Shown here in pieces: positions 1-7,862 of a stretch of DNA of 64,000 nt. The position numbers and the translations under genes were made by a program. The DNA is from Paraburkholderia sp. DHOC27. Lineage in GTDB: Bacteria; Pseudomonadota; Gammaproteobacteria; Burkholderiales; Burkholderiaceae. The number at the start of each line of letters is the position of its first letter. The stretch's first letter is position 1. The notes beneath the pieces were generated by a model. It searched no databases and was not told the origin of the DNA. It saw only the letters and a list, made by a program, of their open reading frames with translations. The stretch is taken from positions 62,001-126,000 of the forward strand of contig NZ_QVQV01000008.1 of the NCBI RefSeq assembly GCF_003429005.1, in the 5' to 3' direction.

Positions 1-1048
1 TCAGATGACCACATGGCAAACCACTGGCGCTCACGTTATCTGCCTCTTCACGCCAAAGCGCAGCCACGTCCAATGATTGTCCGATCGTTCCTTTCGAGCC
101 CCATACGGTGAGCAACGGCTGAGTGATTTTTCGACCGGCCCTTCGGTTGGCTTCCAGCACGCGGCTGTCGATTCCGGCACCGGCGCGAAAATCCTCGCAG
201 GCAGCATGAACAGCCGCAGGCTCACCGCAGGTGCGGATGTAGTCAGCCATCAACTCGGGCGGGACGGTACTTTCGGACCTGTTCTGGATCCCGAAGTGGC
301 TACGCACGTAGTACTCCGGCAACGCGTTGATGAAGTTCTCGGGAAGCGGTTCCTGCTGGATGTGGAAAAACCACCAGAAATACCGCGTTCCGAGATCCTT
401 GTTCATGCTTGCATACATCAGATCGCTCGGGACAATGTCGAGCATGACTCCCCGCGTCACCTGCTCAGGGTTGTCGAGCATCATGGACTGAAGCACGCGG
501 CCACCGCGGTCGTGGCCGACTGCCTGAAATCTTTCGAAGCCGAGCGTGCGCATCACCTGTATGAGGTCCGAGCCCATCACCGACTTTGCGTAGTTCACGT
601 GCTGCGGGCTGGTGCCGGGCTTGCTCGAATCGCCGTAACCGCGCAGGTCTGGAAGCACCAACGTGAAACGCTTGGACAGCTCCGCCACCATCTTGTGCCA
701 GCAAAGGTGATTCTCGGGGTAGCCGTGGATGAGCATCAGCGGTGGCCCGCTGCCGCCCACCAAGGTATTGATGATCGCGCCTTCGGCCATGATGCCGTCC
801 ACCTGCATGCCTTCAGTCTGTATGAAGCGTTGTTCGAACCCTGGAAGGAGTTTCTTGTTTAACGCGGCCGCCGATGCGGATGGCGCAACCTCTGCGGCCG
901 CCGGCTCTGCGGCTGCGGCGAGCGTCGCGAGCACAGCACCCATGGAGACTGTCGGTCCCAGTGCAAGCCCAGCGGCCAGAAAGCTGCGACGGCTAAGCGG
1001 CGCATCGAGGCGCGCGGCAGGGTCGCCGTCTGTAGGCGTATCGGTCAT
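1..1048 (-). CDS. Tat-exported alpha/beta hydrolase, haloacetate dehalogenase-like (3' end missing)
   Basis: The reading frame starts at the ATG at 1048, preceded by an AAGGA ribosome site, and stays open for 349 codons to the left window edge, so the C-terminus lies outside. The N-terminus carries a twin-arginine signal (SRRSFLAAGLALG, residues 20-32) followed by an Ala-rich stretch, so the protein should fold in the cytoplasm and be exported. The mature part is an alpha/beta hydrolase: oxyanion HGYPEN, LPDLRGYGDS, and the nucleophile elbow GHDRGGR, where Asp replaces the usual Ser. Asp at this position is the hallmark of haloalkane/haloacetate dehalogenases and epoxide hydrolases; HDRGGR matches fluoroacetate dehalogenases best. 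The catalytic His appears in PCGHL just before the edge. Substrate is inferred from family only; epoxide hydrolase is the main alternative. Periplasmic export is unusual for this family but not unique. Confidence 0.8.
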   Translation of the reverse strand, partial: MTDTPTDGDPAARLDAPLSRRSFLAAGLALGPTVSMGAVLATLAAAAEPAAAEVAPSASAAALNKKLLPGFEQRFIQTEGMQVDGIMAEGAIINTLVGGSGPPLMLIHGYPENHLCWHKMVAELSKRFTLVLPDLRGYGDSSKPGTSPQHVNYAKSVMGSDLIQVMRTLGFERFQAVGHDRGGRVLQSMMLDNPEQVTRGVMLDIVPSDLMYASMNKDLGTRYFWWFFHIQQEPLPENFINALPEYYVRSHFGIQNRSESTVPPELMADYIRTCGEPAAVHAACEDFRAGAGIDSRVLEANRRAGRKITQPLLTVWGSKGTIGQSLDVAALWREEADNVSASGLPCGHL

Positions 1049-1291
1049 AGATTGTTCCTTTTTTGAAGGCATTGATAGCGTGGCAATGTTCACGCCAACG
1101 CACGCCAATGAATCTGCGTCGCGCTGACGACCGGGCCCACGCATGGCGCGATGGCGTCGAACATTTACAATGTATTCCTAATTAAATGGCATGATCGGTC
1201 GAAGTGAAAAATCAAACCTGCGTCTGTTTCAACATGTTCCTGCTGACCGAACCGCTCGCCGCAAACTCCTTTGGCACGACCGATTTTTTTA

Positions 1292-1462
1292 TCAGTCCGC
1301 GTGCACGAAATCGCCCGGGTCGATGTTGTTTGCCGGCGCCCGCTGCACATGAACATTCGACGTTTCCGTCTTGACGCTTCGTACGTGGGAATAGGCTTCA
1401 GTCCCGATGCCGAAGGCGAGCAGTGTGACGAGGAGAATAAAAGCGCCGATGAAAAATTTCAT
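1292..1462 (-). CDS. Small membrane-anchored or secreted protein, 56 aa, unknown
   Basis: A 56-residue ORF begins at the ATG at 1462 behind a strong AAAAGGAG ribosome site eight bases upstream, which decides this start over the longer in-frame start at 1522. Residues 2-21 (KFFIGAFILLVTLLAFGIG) form one hydrophobic segment that could be a signal peptide or membrane anchor; the remaining 35 residues are polar and end DPGDFVHAD. No cysteine follows the hydrophobic stretch, so it is not a lipoprotein. I recognise no family. It is monocistronic, between two hydrolase genes on the same strand. The ribosome site and the signal-like N-terminus are the only evidence that it is expressed. Confidence 0.55.
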   Translation of the reverse strand: MKFFIGAFILLVTLLAFGIGTEAYSHVRSVKTETSNVHVQRAPANNIDPGDFVHAD

Positions 1463-1690
1463 GATTCCGACTCCTTTTAATCGAACAGAGTGGATCCGGC
1501 GCTGACCCTGCTTGACCGTCATTGCGCCATTTCGTACCCGCCGGATAGTCTCTGTGGTTGATCGACGGTTTCATTTTATATGGCGCACATCGAACCGAAT
1601 AACGGTCTTTTCTAACTCAGTCATTAGCCCAGCTTATACAAACGACGCCAGAGAAAACCGCATGCGGGACTCACCATCACTGGCCAACAC

Positions 1691-2533
1691 TCACACCCAC
1701 ACCGAACTCAGAAATTCGATGAGCACGCGGTTAAATACGTCAGGCACTTCCACGGGCGGCGCATGCCCGCAGTCTTCGAGAACCGCCAATTGCGATCCGG
1801 GAATACCGTCATGGATCTTCAGCCCGAGTTCGAGCGGTGTGATCTGGTCATGCCGCGACTGGACGACGAGCACAGCTGAACGTCCGAGGCGCTCGAGAAG
1901 CGGATCGAGCATGTCTTCGCGCCGCGCCCACGATTCGGCAATCGACTGGATCGCCCATCCATCTCCTGTCCCAAGTCGAGCCGCAAAGAACGCCTCGACG
2001 TTCTCATCTGAAACCAGCGCCTGGTTGTGAAAGACTTGCGCAAGCAACGCGCGGGCTTCGCGACGGGTCGCGGGATTGAGCGCCCATAGACCGCCGCGCG
2101 TTTTTGCATGGCCTAGATCACGCACGTCGTCTGTCTCGCTCAGTGCCAGCCCGTAGCCGGCATTGACGAGCACCAGACCGTTGACAGGTACAGGGGAATC
2201 CGCTGCAAACAGCCCCGCCACGTGACCACCCATCGACTGCCCGACCAACGTGACCGAACCGATCTTCAGCACATCCAGTAACGACTCGATCACGTCCACC
2301 AAGGTTCTCGGTTTGATGGGAATGTTCGGTTTCGATGATTGCCCAAACCCCAGATGGTCAGGCGCAATCGCCCGGTATCCGCTCGATGCGAGGGCCGGCA
2401 GCGTTTCCGCCCAGTTCGTCGCATCGCTCGTCATGCCATGCAGAAGCACCACCACGCGCTCGCCACTGCCCGCCTCGAGATAACTCACGCGCTGACCCAG
2501 CACGTCGATTTCCCGCCTCGTTATCGTATTCAT
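1691..2533 (-). CDS. Alpha/beta hydrolase (serine nucleophile)
   Basis: 280-residue alpha/beta-hydrolase-fold enzyme. The start at 2533 is chosen because AAGGAG lies seven bases upstream; a longer frame reaches 2599 without such a site. Visible motifs are the oxyanion loop LHGMTSD, the nucleophile elbow GQSMGGH, the acid region VVQSRHDQITP and the catalytic histidine in CGHAPPVE, so the Ser-Asp-His triad is complete. The layout resembles C-C bond hydrolases and esterases such as those acting on meta-cleavage products, but the substrate cannot be named from sequence. It is divergent from a LysR-type regulator whose intergenic region contains a perfect palindrome, suggesting that the regulator controls this hydrolase. 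Confidence 0.85.
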   Translation of the reverse strand: MNTITRREIDVLGQRVSYLEAGSGERVVVLLHGMTSDATNWAETLPALASSGYRAIAPDHLGFGQSSKPNIPIKPRTLVDVIESLLDVLKIGSVTLVGQSMGGHVAGLFAADSPVPVNGLVLVNAGYGLALSETDDVRDLGHAKTRGGLWALNPATRREARALLAQVFHNQALVSDENVEAFFAARLGTGDGWAIQSIAESWARREDMLDPLLERLGRSAVLVVQSRHDQITPLELGLKIHDGIPGSQLAVLEDCGHAPPVEVPDVFNRVLIEFLSSVWV

Positions 2534-2623
2534 CAAAGCTCCTTGTTCATTGTTCGTGCTGTCATGCGGGCGGCACCCGGGATCGAGCGAGATCTCCATG
2601 ATCTCGTCCAGCGCAGATCGAAA

Positions 2624-2645
2624 ACATCGGTCATATGACCGATGT
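2624..2645. promoter_or_regulatory. 22-bp perfect palindrome, candidate operator between hydrolase and LysR genes
   Basis: The two halves read ACATCGGTCAT and ATGACCGATGT, an uninterrupted perfect inverted repeat. It lies between the divergent starts at 2533 and 2782, where a LysR-type or other dimeric regulator would bind. Perfect symmetry without spacer is more typical of TetR/MarR-like sites than the T-N11-A boxes of LysR proteins, so the binding protein is not settled. Confidence 0.55.
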
Positions 2646-2781
2646 CGTTAAAGCAAGTCGTCGCATACATTGCAAGACGTGGCATCGGCCCAAAAGCCGC
2701 TATGTGCTTGACGGCTGGCGCGCGGACTAATAGATTGGGATATCCGAATTTTTGCACCCGTTACATCGGAGTAATCGAAGC

Positions 2782-3696
2782 ATGGTCAGCCGCACCAATC
2801 TCGACATGGATGTCTTGCGAACCTTCGTCACGGGTTTCGAATTGGGTAGCTTCGCACGGGCGGCCGACCGGCTCGGCCGGTCCCAGTCAGCCGTCAGTAC
2901 GCAGCTACGCAAACTCGAGGAGCAGGTCGGCCTGCCATTGGTGCAAAAATCCGGCCGGGGTCTCGCCTTGACGACTGCCGGCGAAGGACTGCTTGGCTAT
3001 GCGAAGCGCCTTCTCGAGTTGAACGATGAAGCCGTCGACACGATCCGTGGTTCCGATCTGGAGGGCTGGGTTCGGCTCGGCCTGCCACAGGACTTCGCGG
3101 ATACGTTTTTGCCAGCGGTTCTAGGACGCTTTTCAAGGGCGCACCCCAAAGTCCGCGTGGAAGTACAGGTGGACCGCAGCGTGCCGCTGGTCGAGAAAAC
3201 CAGAAAAGGCGAACTCGACATGGCGCTCGTATGGGGCGAGAGCGGTACGACGCCTCACGCCGAGCGCATTGGCGAATTCAGCATTTCGTGGATCGGACGT
3301 CCAGACTGGAACGGCAAGATCAGCGCGGGTTCCGAGCCGCTGCCGCTCGTCGCTTTCGATCCGCCCTGCTCGTTTCGCGCTGCGGGTATTGCGGCTCTCG
3401 ACGCTCACGGCATTCCCTGGCGACAGGTCTTTACGAGTCCCAGTCTCTCCGGATTATGGGCGGCCGCTGAAGCGGGACTCGGGATCACCGTGCGCACGAC
3501 CAACTGCATGCCCGCCAACCTGATTGCGCTCGATCCCGCAGCCAACGGCCTGCCCGCCCTTCCGCTGGTAACACTCTCGCTGTATCGCGCCGAGGCCGAA
3601 TCTCGTTCGGCGGTGAAGCGGCTGACCGACATCGTCTTGCACACCATCAAAGAAGAAACCACTCAGCCCTACGCTGAGTCGCCGCTTGCAGATTGA
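2782..3696 (+). CDS. LysR-type transcriptional regulator
   Basis: 304-residue LysR-family regulator. The N-terminal winged helix-turn-helix occupies about residues 4-63 (LDMDVLRTFVTGFELGSFARAADRLGRSQSAVSTQLRKLE is the typical run, cited in part: SFARAADRLGRSQSAVS). The rest is the periplasmic-binding-protein-like effector domain, with the usual VRLGLPQDFAD start near residue 93. A start at 2782 is chosen because GGAG lies ten bases upstream and the helix-turn-helix sits at the expected distance; an in-frame ATG at 2752 is possible. It is divergent from the hydrolase at 1691-2533 and convergent with the DUF4865 operon. Effector unknown. Confidence 0.9.
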   Translation: MVSRTNLDMDVLRTFVTGFELGSFARAADRLGRSQSAVSTQLRKLEEQVGLPLVQKSGRGLALTTAGEGLLGYAKRLLELNDEAVDTIRGSDLEGWVRLGLPQDFADTFLPAVLGRFSRAHPKVRVEVQVDRSVPLVEKTRKGELDMALVWGESGTTPHAERIGEFSISWIGRPDWNGKISAGSEPLPLVAFDPPCSFRAAGIAALDAHGIPWRQVFTSPSLSGLWAAAEAGLGITVRTTNCMPANLIALDPAANGLPALPLVTLSLYRAEAESRSAVKRLTDIVLHTIKEETTQPYAESPLAD

Positions 3697-3764
3697 GCTT
3701 CGTTTCGCGGACCCGCGGCTTTTCGCCGGCCTGCCACGCAATTGCCTGTCCGTCCCGTCACGCT

Positions 3765-4364
3765 TCACGCCGGGGCGGTGTCCTTTAGCTCCCCAATGGC
3801 AGGCGCCGAAACGTGCAACACCTCGTAGCCTTGTACGCCGCTCGGGAGTTCCGCAGGTGTCGTTGCCCAGTAATCGAAACGAACCAGATGCCAGGTGCGC
3901 GGATCAAGACCTACTGCGCGCACAAGTGCTCCGTCGGCGCGATTTACCGCGGTATGTGCTGCATCCCGTTCGCGGTTGCGCAGACTCACGAGGTCAGTGT
4001 CGGGTGACAGCGTGACTTCTTCGCGCGTGACAAACGTGATCCGTGCCGGGTCGGAAAACCGGCCCGCACGGGCAAGCGCAAACCCCGCCCACGTTTCGAC
4101 GGGCGGTACCCCAAACGCTTCCTTGATTCCGCCGAACGCAGGACCGGCAAGAAATCCCAACATCGTCTCGGCACTGGGCCAGAGGTAGACCGGCGCGTAA
4201 CGGTTGCTCCTTGAACCCAGCTTCCCCTTCTCCTGAATCAGGAAGCACTTGAGGCCAAGGCCGGGAAACGTGTCGAAAGATTCACCTTTATTCGCCACGC
4301 GATCGCGAATGATCTCCATGTCGTAATCGGCGGGTAGCGTAATCTGGTACTGTTTGATTAGCAT
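3765..4364 (-). CDS. DUF4865 family protein
   Basis: 199-residue protein matching the DUF4865 family as I remember it (start MLIKQYQITLPADYDMEIIRDRV, cited in part: QYQITLPADYDMEIIRDR; and GLGLKCFLIQEKG). Members are the size of a two-lobed ferredoxin-like (ABM/EthD-like) protein and have no established reaction. The start follows AGAGGAG at the right spacing. It is the last gene of a three-gene minus-strand operon with the SDR at 4419-5168 and the tautomerase at 5206-5598; such neighbours suggest a role in reactive carbonyl or aromatic metabolism. That role is inference. Confidence 0.8.
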   Translation of the reverse strand: MLIKQYQITLPADYDMEIIRDRVANKGESFDTFPGLGLKCFLIQEKGKLGSRSNRYAPVYLWPSAETMLGFLAGPAFGGIKEAFGVPPVETWAGFALARAGRFSDPARITFVTREEVTLSPDTDLVSLRNRERDAAHTAVNRADGALVRAVGLDPRTWHLVRFDYWATTPAELPSGVQGYEVLHVSAPAIGELKDTAPA

Positions 4365-4418
4365 TGCTTATCTCCTCTGGAGCGGCTCGCGATCTACGCA
4401 AGATCGAACCGCAACACG

Positions 4419-5168
4419 TCAGGCGCGGTGAACCGGCAGCGCCCCAAACGACTGACTAACCGGCATCATTTCGATCACGTTGATATTGACGTGCGCGGGC
4501 TGCGTCGTAGCCCAAAAGACGGTTTCCGCAATATCGTCTGGCATGAGCGGATTGGTGCCTTCATAAAGCTTCGTTGCGCGCTCCGTGTCACCACCAAACC
4601 GCACGACTGAAAACTCAGAACCGCCAACCAGACCCGGCTCCACAACCGTCACGCGAATCGCCGTGCCGAGCAGATCAGCGCGCAGGTTGAGCGAAAACTG
4701 CCGTACAAAGGCTTTGGTCGCGCCATAGGTGTTGCCGCCGGGATAGGGGTAGGTTGCGGCCGTGGACCCCAGATTGACCACGTGCCCGCGGTTTCGCTCG
4801 ACCATGCCCGGCAGCACGGCGCGGGTCACGTGCAGCACGCCCTTCACGTTCGTGTCGACCATCGTATCCCAATCATCGGGATCTGCCTGGTGCGCGGGGC
4901 TTAGACCTGCGGCGAGGCCCGCGTTGTTGACGAGCACGTCGACTGCAGCGAAATCTGCCGGTAGATTCGCGACGGCGGCGTTGACACTCTCACGATCCCG
5001 CACATCCATGACCACGGGATAGACCCGATCGCGTCCGAGTTCGGCGGTGAGTGCTTCCAGTCGGTCCGCGCGGCGCCCGGTCGCCACCACCCGATGACCG
5101 GCCGCCACGAAACGTCGGGTAATGGCTGCACCGAAACCCGCCGTAGCGCCGGTTACGAGAATGATCAT
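4419..5168 (-). CDS. ydfG: YdfG-like short-chain dehydrogenase (3-hydroxy acid dehydrogenase)
   Basis: 249-residue classical SDR with the NADP-binding TGATAGFG (residues 6-13), NNAGLA, the catalytic Ser in NLGSTA, and YGATK (Tyr-x-x-x-Lys). Close resemblance to E. coli YdfG is visible along the whole length (start MIILVTGATAGFGAAITRRF, PGMVERNRGH, AHVNINVIEMMPVSQS). YdfG oxidises L-allo-threonine, serine and 3-hydroxypropionate and reduces malonic semialdehyde using NADP(H). GAGGA precedes the start. It sits 37 bases after the tautomerase and 54 bases before DUF4865, all co-directional, so they form one operon. The physiological substrate in this host is not proven. Confidence 0.88.
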   Translation of the reverse strand: MIILVTGATAGFGAAITRRFVAAGHRVVATGRRADRLEALTAELGRDRVYPVVMDVRDRESVNAAVANLPADFAAVDVLVNNAGLAAGLSPAHQADPDDWDTMVDTNVKGVLHVTRAVLPGMVERNRGHVVNLGSTAATYPYPGGNTYGATKAFVRQFSLNLRADLLGTAIRVTVVEPGLVGGSEFSVVRFGGDTERATKLYEGTNPLMPDDIAETVFWATTQPAHVNINVIEMMPVSQSFGALPVHRA

Positions 5169-5205
5169 GATGCGTTTCCTCTAGCAAACGAAGTCGGATG
5201 AGAAA

Positions 5206-5598
5206 TTACTCTGCGTCAGGCACATACGAAGCGAGGCCGTTTCCGAATGACCAGTCGTCCCTTTCATTGGGCGAGAGGATGACCTGCACGTCCTCGGGGC
5301 GAATGCCCGCGTCGTCAGAAAGCCGCTTCGCGATGCGACGGTAGAGGGCTTTCTTTGTCGCCGTATCTCGCCACCGGCCAGCCGTCATGTGGATGATGAC
5401 TATGCCATCCGTGCGCTCGATGTCCAGATAGTCCTTGTCGTAGATGATTTCGCCTCTACTGCGTTGCTCGATGATCTGGAAACGGTCCTTCTCAGGAACG
5501 TTGTAGGTCTCGACCAGCGCTTGATGGACACCGTCGGCGATAGTGCGAATCTGTTCCGGCGACTTGCCCTTTAGCAGCGAAATCCTGACGAGTGGCAT
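5206..5598 (-). CDS. Tautomerase family protein
   Basis: 130-residue protein whose mature N-terminus would be Pro (MPLVRISLLKGKS), the catalytic base of the 4-oxalocrotonate tautomerase/MIF superfamily after Met removal. The start at 5598 is preceded by GCAGGAG; the in-frame start twelve codons earlier would bury the catalytic proline and is rejected. The length is about twice that of a 4-OT monomer, as in the tautomerase_3-like long forms (two beta-alpha-beta units). First gene of the operon with YdfG-like SDR and DUF4865, and divergent from azoR. Likely isomerises or hydrates an unsaturated or phenolic carbonyl compound; substrate unknown. Confidence 0.8.
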   Translation of the reverse strand: MPLVRISLLKGKSPEQIRTIADGVHQALVETYNVPEKDRFQIIEQRSRGEIIYDKDYLDIERTDGIVIIHMTAGRWRDTATKKALYRRIAKRLSDDAGIRPEDVQVILSPNERDDWSFGNGLASYVPDAE

Positions 5599-5679
5599 GG
5601 CGAACTCCTGCGGCATGGGTGAGTGATGCGGCAATGCATCGACTCCAGAACCGCAAGCTTACGACGATAAACGCGGTTG

Positions 5680-5787
5680 GAAAATTTGAAAAACATGCAG
5701 CAACACTTTACGAAAACCGATAGACGATGGTTGTTGCGCCATCCGTTCACTTCTCCCGATCCAATGCTTTCGAATTTTCAAATTTTC
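5680..5787. promoter_or_regulatory. Widely spaced perfect 13-bp inverted repeat between tautomerase and azoR
   Basis: GAAAATTTGAAAA at 5680-5692 and its exact reverse complement TTTTCAAATTTTC at 5775-5787 flank 82 bases in the divergent promoter region. Both arms are A/T-only apart from two bases each, in G+C-rich DNA. Candidate operator pair for a regulator that controls both directions, or A-tract bending elements. No binding protein is evident. Confidence 0.5.
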
Positions 5788-5838
5788 ACAGCCCTCCAGA
5801 TCGCTTATCTTCTACCGTTCTTGTCGAGGTCTCCCATC

Positions 5839-6462
5839 ATGCGTCTATTGAACATCGTATCTTCTCCTCGCGGTGCACAGTCAGCCTCAATTGCAGTGGC
5901 CAACGCGTTTCTCGATGCTTACCTCAAGACGTCCGCTTCGATCGAAGTGGACACCTTGAACGTCTGGGACGAAAATTTGCCGGACTTCGACAGTCAGGCC
6001 ATTGGTGCAAAGTACAAAGGCGTATCAAAGGAACCAATGGATGAAGCCGAATCGTCGATCTGGATGCGGATACAGTCGCTCGTGAAACGCTTTCAGGAAG
6101 CTGACCGGATAGTCGTCGGCGTTCCGATGTGGAATTTTGGTTATCCTTACAAACTCAAGCAACTGATCGACCTCGTGAGTCAGCGCAACATGCTGTTCAC
6201 CTTCGATGGCGATGCATACGGTCCCATGCTGAAGATTCCACGGGCACTGGTTATCTGCGTTCGAGGACAAAGCCACGACAAAGGTGCGGGCGTCATGAGT
6301 CCCGGCTTTACATTTCAAGCCGATTACATCGACTTCTGGCTCAAGTTCATTGGCGTGAAAGAAGTGGAGACACTGCTGGTGGAACACACGTGGGATGCCA
6401 AAGCGCAGGAGACAGTCGAGCAAGGGAAGGCGCAGGCGGCCGCGATGGCAGCCCATTTCTGA
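5839..6462 (+). CDS. azoR: FMN-dependent NADH-azoreductase
   Basis: 207-residue flavodoxin-fold quinone reductase/azoreductase. The start at 5839 follows GAGGT and gives the family N-terminus MRLLNIVSSPRGAQSAS, in which SSPRG-xxSxS binds the FMN phosphate; a longer frame upstream (from 5677) adds 54 residues with no family resemblance and is rejected. The FMN-ring loop P-MWNFGYP is present near residue 95-101. AzoR proteins are homodimeric cytosolic enzymes that use NADH to reduce quinones and azo compounds by two electrons and protect against thiol-reactive electrophiles. Its divergent partner operon and downstream flavin-reductase-like gene fit an electrophile detoxification block. Confidence 0.92.
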   Translation: MRLLNIVSSPRGAQSASIAVANAFLDAYLKTSASIEVDTLNVWDENLPDFDSQAIGAKYKGVSKEPMDEAESSIWMRIQSLVKRFQEADRIVVGVPMWNFGYPYKLKQLIDLVSQRNMLFTFDGDAYGPMLKIPRALVICVRGQSHDKGAGVMSPGFTFQADYIDFWLKFIGVKEVETLLVEHTWDAKAQETVEQGKAQAAAMAAHF

Positions 6463-6582
6463 TCGCACCGGCATCGCACCGGCTCGCACGGTATGAATGC
6501 GGATTAACGAAGCAAGAATCGGAGTGTATCGAAGGCGTACAGGTCACATCATGGGCTCACCCACTCACGGAGCAAACAACCC

Positions 6583-7278
6583 ATGAATACGCCTCACGTC
6601 GTCACTGAACCCAACATCCTTTATCTCGGCACGCCCGTCGTTCTGGTCAGCACGGTGAACGAAGACGGTACGCACAATCTTGCACCAATATCGTCCGCGT
6701 TCTGGCTGGGATGGCGTGGCGTACTCGGCATCGCGTCCGCGTCGCAGACCACACGCAATCTGCTGCGCACTGGCGAATGTGTACTGAACCTTCCGTCAAT
6801 CGACCAAGTGGGCGCCGTCGACCGCATCGCACGAACCACGGGCACGTATCCGGTGCCAGAATTCAAACGGGCGATGGGCTACGTTTATGAACCCGACAAA
6901 TTCGGCCGTGCGGGAATGACGCGCGTGCGATCCGATACCGTCGCGGCTGCACGCGCGCTCGAATGTCCGATCCAGCTCGAAGCAGTCGTAGCGGCGGCGC
7001 ATGGCATCGGCGAAGACAGCGACCAACTGCGCGGCTTCATTAGTTTGATCGAGGTGCGAATCCAGCGCGTTCACGTCCATCCCAATCTGCTCATGGCGGG
7101 TCACGCCAATCGTATTGATCCGGACAAGTGGTCACCCTTGATCATGAGCTTCCAGAAATTCTATGGGCTCAGCGCACAGGTGCATCCGTCCAGACTCGCT
7201 GAAATACCGGAGCGGGCGTATCGAAGCCCCGATATCGAGCGAGCGCAGGAATCGAAGCTGCTGGATAGTTGCGCGTAG
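6583..7278 (+). CDS. Flavin reductase-like, FMN-binding split-barrel protein
   Basis: 231-residue protein of the flavin reductase-like domain family. The core VVLVSTVNEDGTHNLAPIS (residues 19-37) followed by SAFWLGW and TTRNLLRTGECVLNLPS is the typical FMN-binding split barrel seen in flavin reductases and in proteins annotated as flavin reductase family. A GGAG site lies about eleven bases before the ATG. It lies 120 bases after azoR on the same strand and is probably co-transcribed. It could supply reduced FMN to a partner oxygenase, but none is encoded nearby; a direct flavoenzyme role is equally possible. Confidence 0.8.
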   Translation: MNTPHVVTEPNILYLGTPVVLVSTVNEDGTHNLAPISSAFWLGWRGVLGIASASQTTRNLLRTGECVLNLPSIDQVGAVDRIARTTGTYPVPEFKRAMGYVYEPDKFGRAGMTRVRSDTVAAARALECPIQLEAVVAAAHGIGEDSDQLRGFISLIEVRIQRVHVHPNLLMAGHANRIDPDKWSPLIMSFQKFYGLSAQVHPSRLAEIPERAYRSPDIERAQESKLLDSCA

Positions 7279-7340
7279 CATGCTGCGGCAGGGTCGGACC
7301 TGCCGCACCTATCACCCCACTGCGAATAGTGTATCCGCAC

Positions 7341-7360
7341 ATATCGTAAAAATCCGATAT
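7341..7360. promoter_or_regulatory. Inverted repeat ATATCG-N8-CGATAT, candidate ArsR operator
   Basis: A perfect 6-bp inverted repeat with an 8-base A/T-rich spacer lies about 100 bases upstream of the ArsR-type gene. ArsR/SmtB proteins commonly bind A/T-rich imperfect 12-2-12-like palindromes near their own promoters. Assignment to the downstream regulator is inferred from position only. Confidence 0.45.
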
Positions 7361-7460
7361 ATACTTCGTACTGTTGCGATGCAGTTTGCACCCTGACTTC
7401 CGGGCAGCAAAGCATCATTGAACCTTTTGATCCACATTTCACGAACTTGATACCACCGCG

Positions 7461-7763
7461 ATGAAGATCGACATCGACGCGATCCACAAAGCGCTGGCCA
7501 ATCCCGTACGCCGCGAGATTCTCGCGTGGCTGCGGGAACCGCAGGTGTATTTCGCCGGGCAGGAACTGGCGTTCGATCACGGCGTATGCGCCGGTGCCAT
7601 CGACGCTCGTTGCGGGCTGTCGCAGTCCACCGTTTCAGCGCACCTCGCCGCCATGCAGCGCGCGGGTCTCGTCACGTCGAAGCGCGTCGGACAGTGGATA
7701 TTTTTCAAGCGTAACGAGGCCGTCATCCAGGCGTTTCTCCAGCACGTGAATGCGGGTCTTTAG
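7461..7763 (+). CDS. ArsR-family helix-turn-helix regulator
   Basis: 100-residue winged-helix protein. The opening AIHKALANPVRREILAWLREP and the recognition region LSQSTVSAHLAAMQRAGLV (about residues 53-71) are typical of ArsR regulators. It lacks the metal-binding ELCVCDL motif; its only cysteines are in HGVCAGAIDARC, just before the helix-turn-helix, which places them well for a thiol-based redox or electrophile sensor. It lies 100 bases upstream of nemA on the same strand. In E. coli, nemA is controlled by the cysteine-sensing TetR protein NemR, so an ArsR protein could be playing the equivalent role here. That is inference. Confidence 0.85.
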   Translation: MKIDIDAIHKALANPVRREILAWLREPQVYFAGQELAFDHGVCAGAIDARCGLSQSTVSAHLAAMQRAGLVTSKRVGQWIFFKRNEAVIQAFLQHVNAGL

Positions 7764-7862
7764 GCGAGACGTGGCGCTTGCCGCTCTATCGCTGCACGTT
7801 TCTCTTCAGGCTGTTTCTTATCATCATCACGGGCTGCGTGCCCGCCAGAAAAGGTGACCCCT

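Noticed and set aside
77..862. 261-codon plus-strand ORF opposite the first hydrolase
   Set aside because: It mirrors the Tat-exported hydrolase frame on the minus strand, which has signal peptide and catalytic motifs; the plus frame shows no family resemblance.
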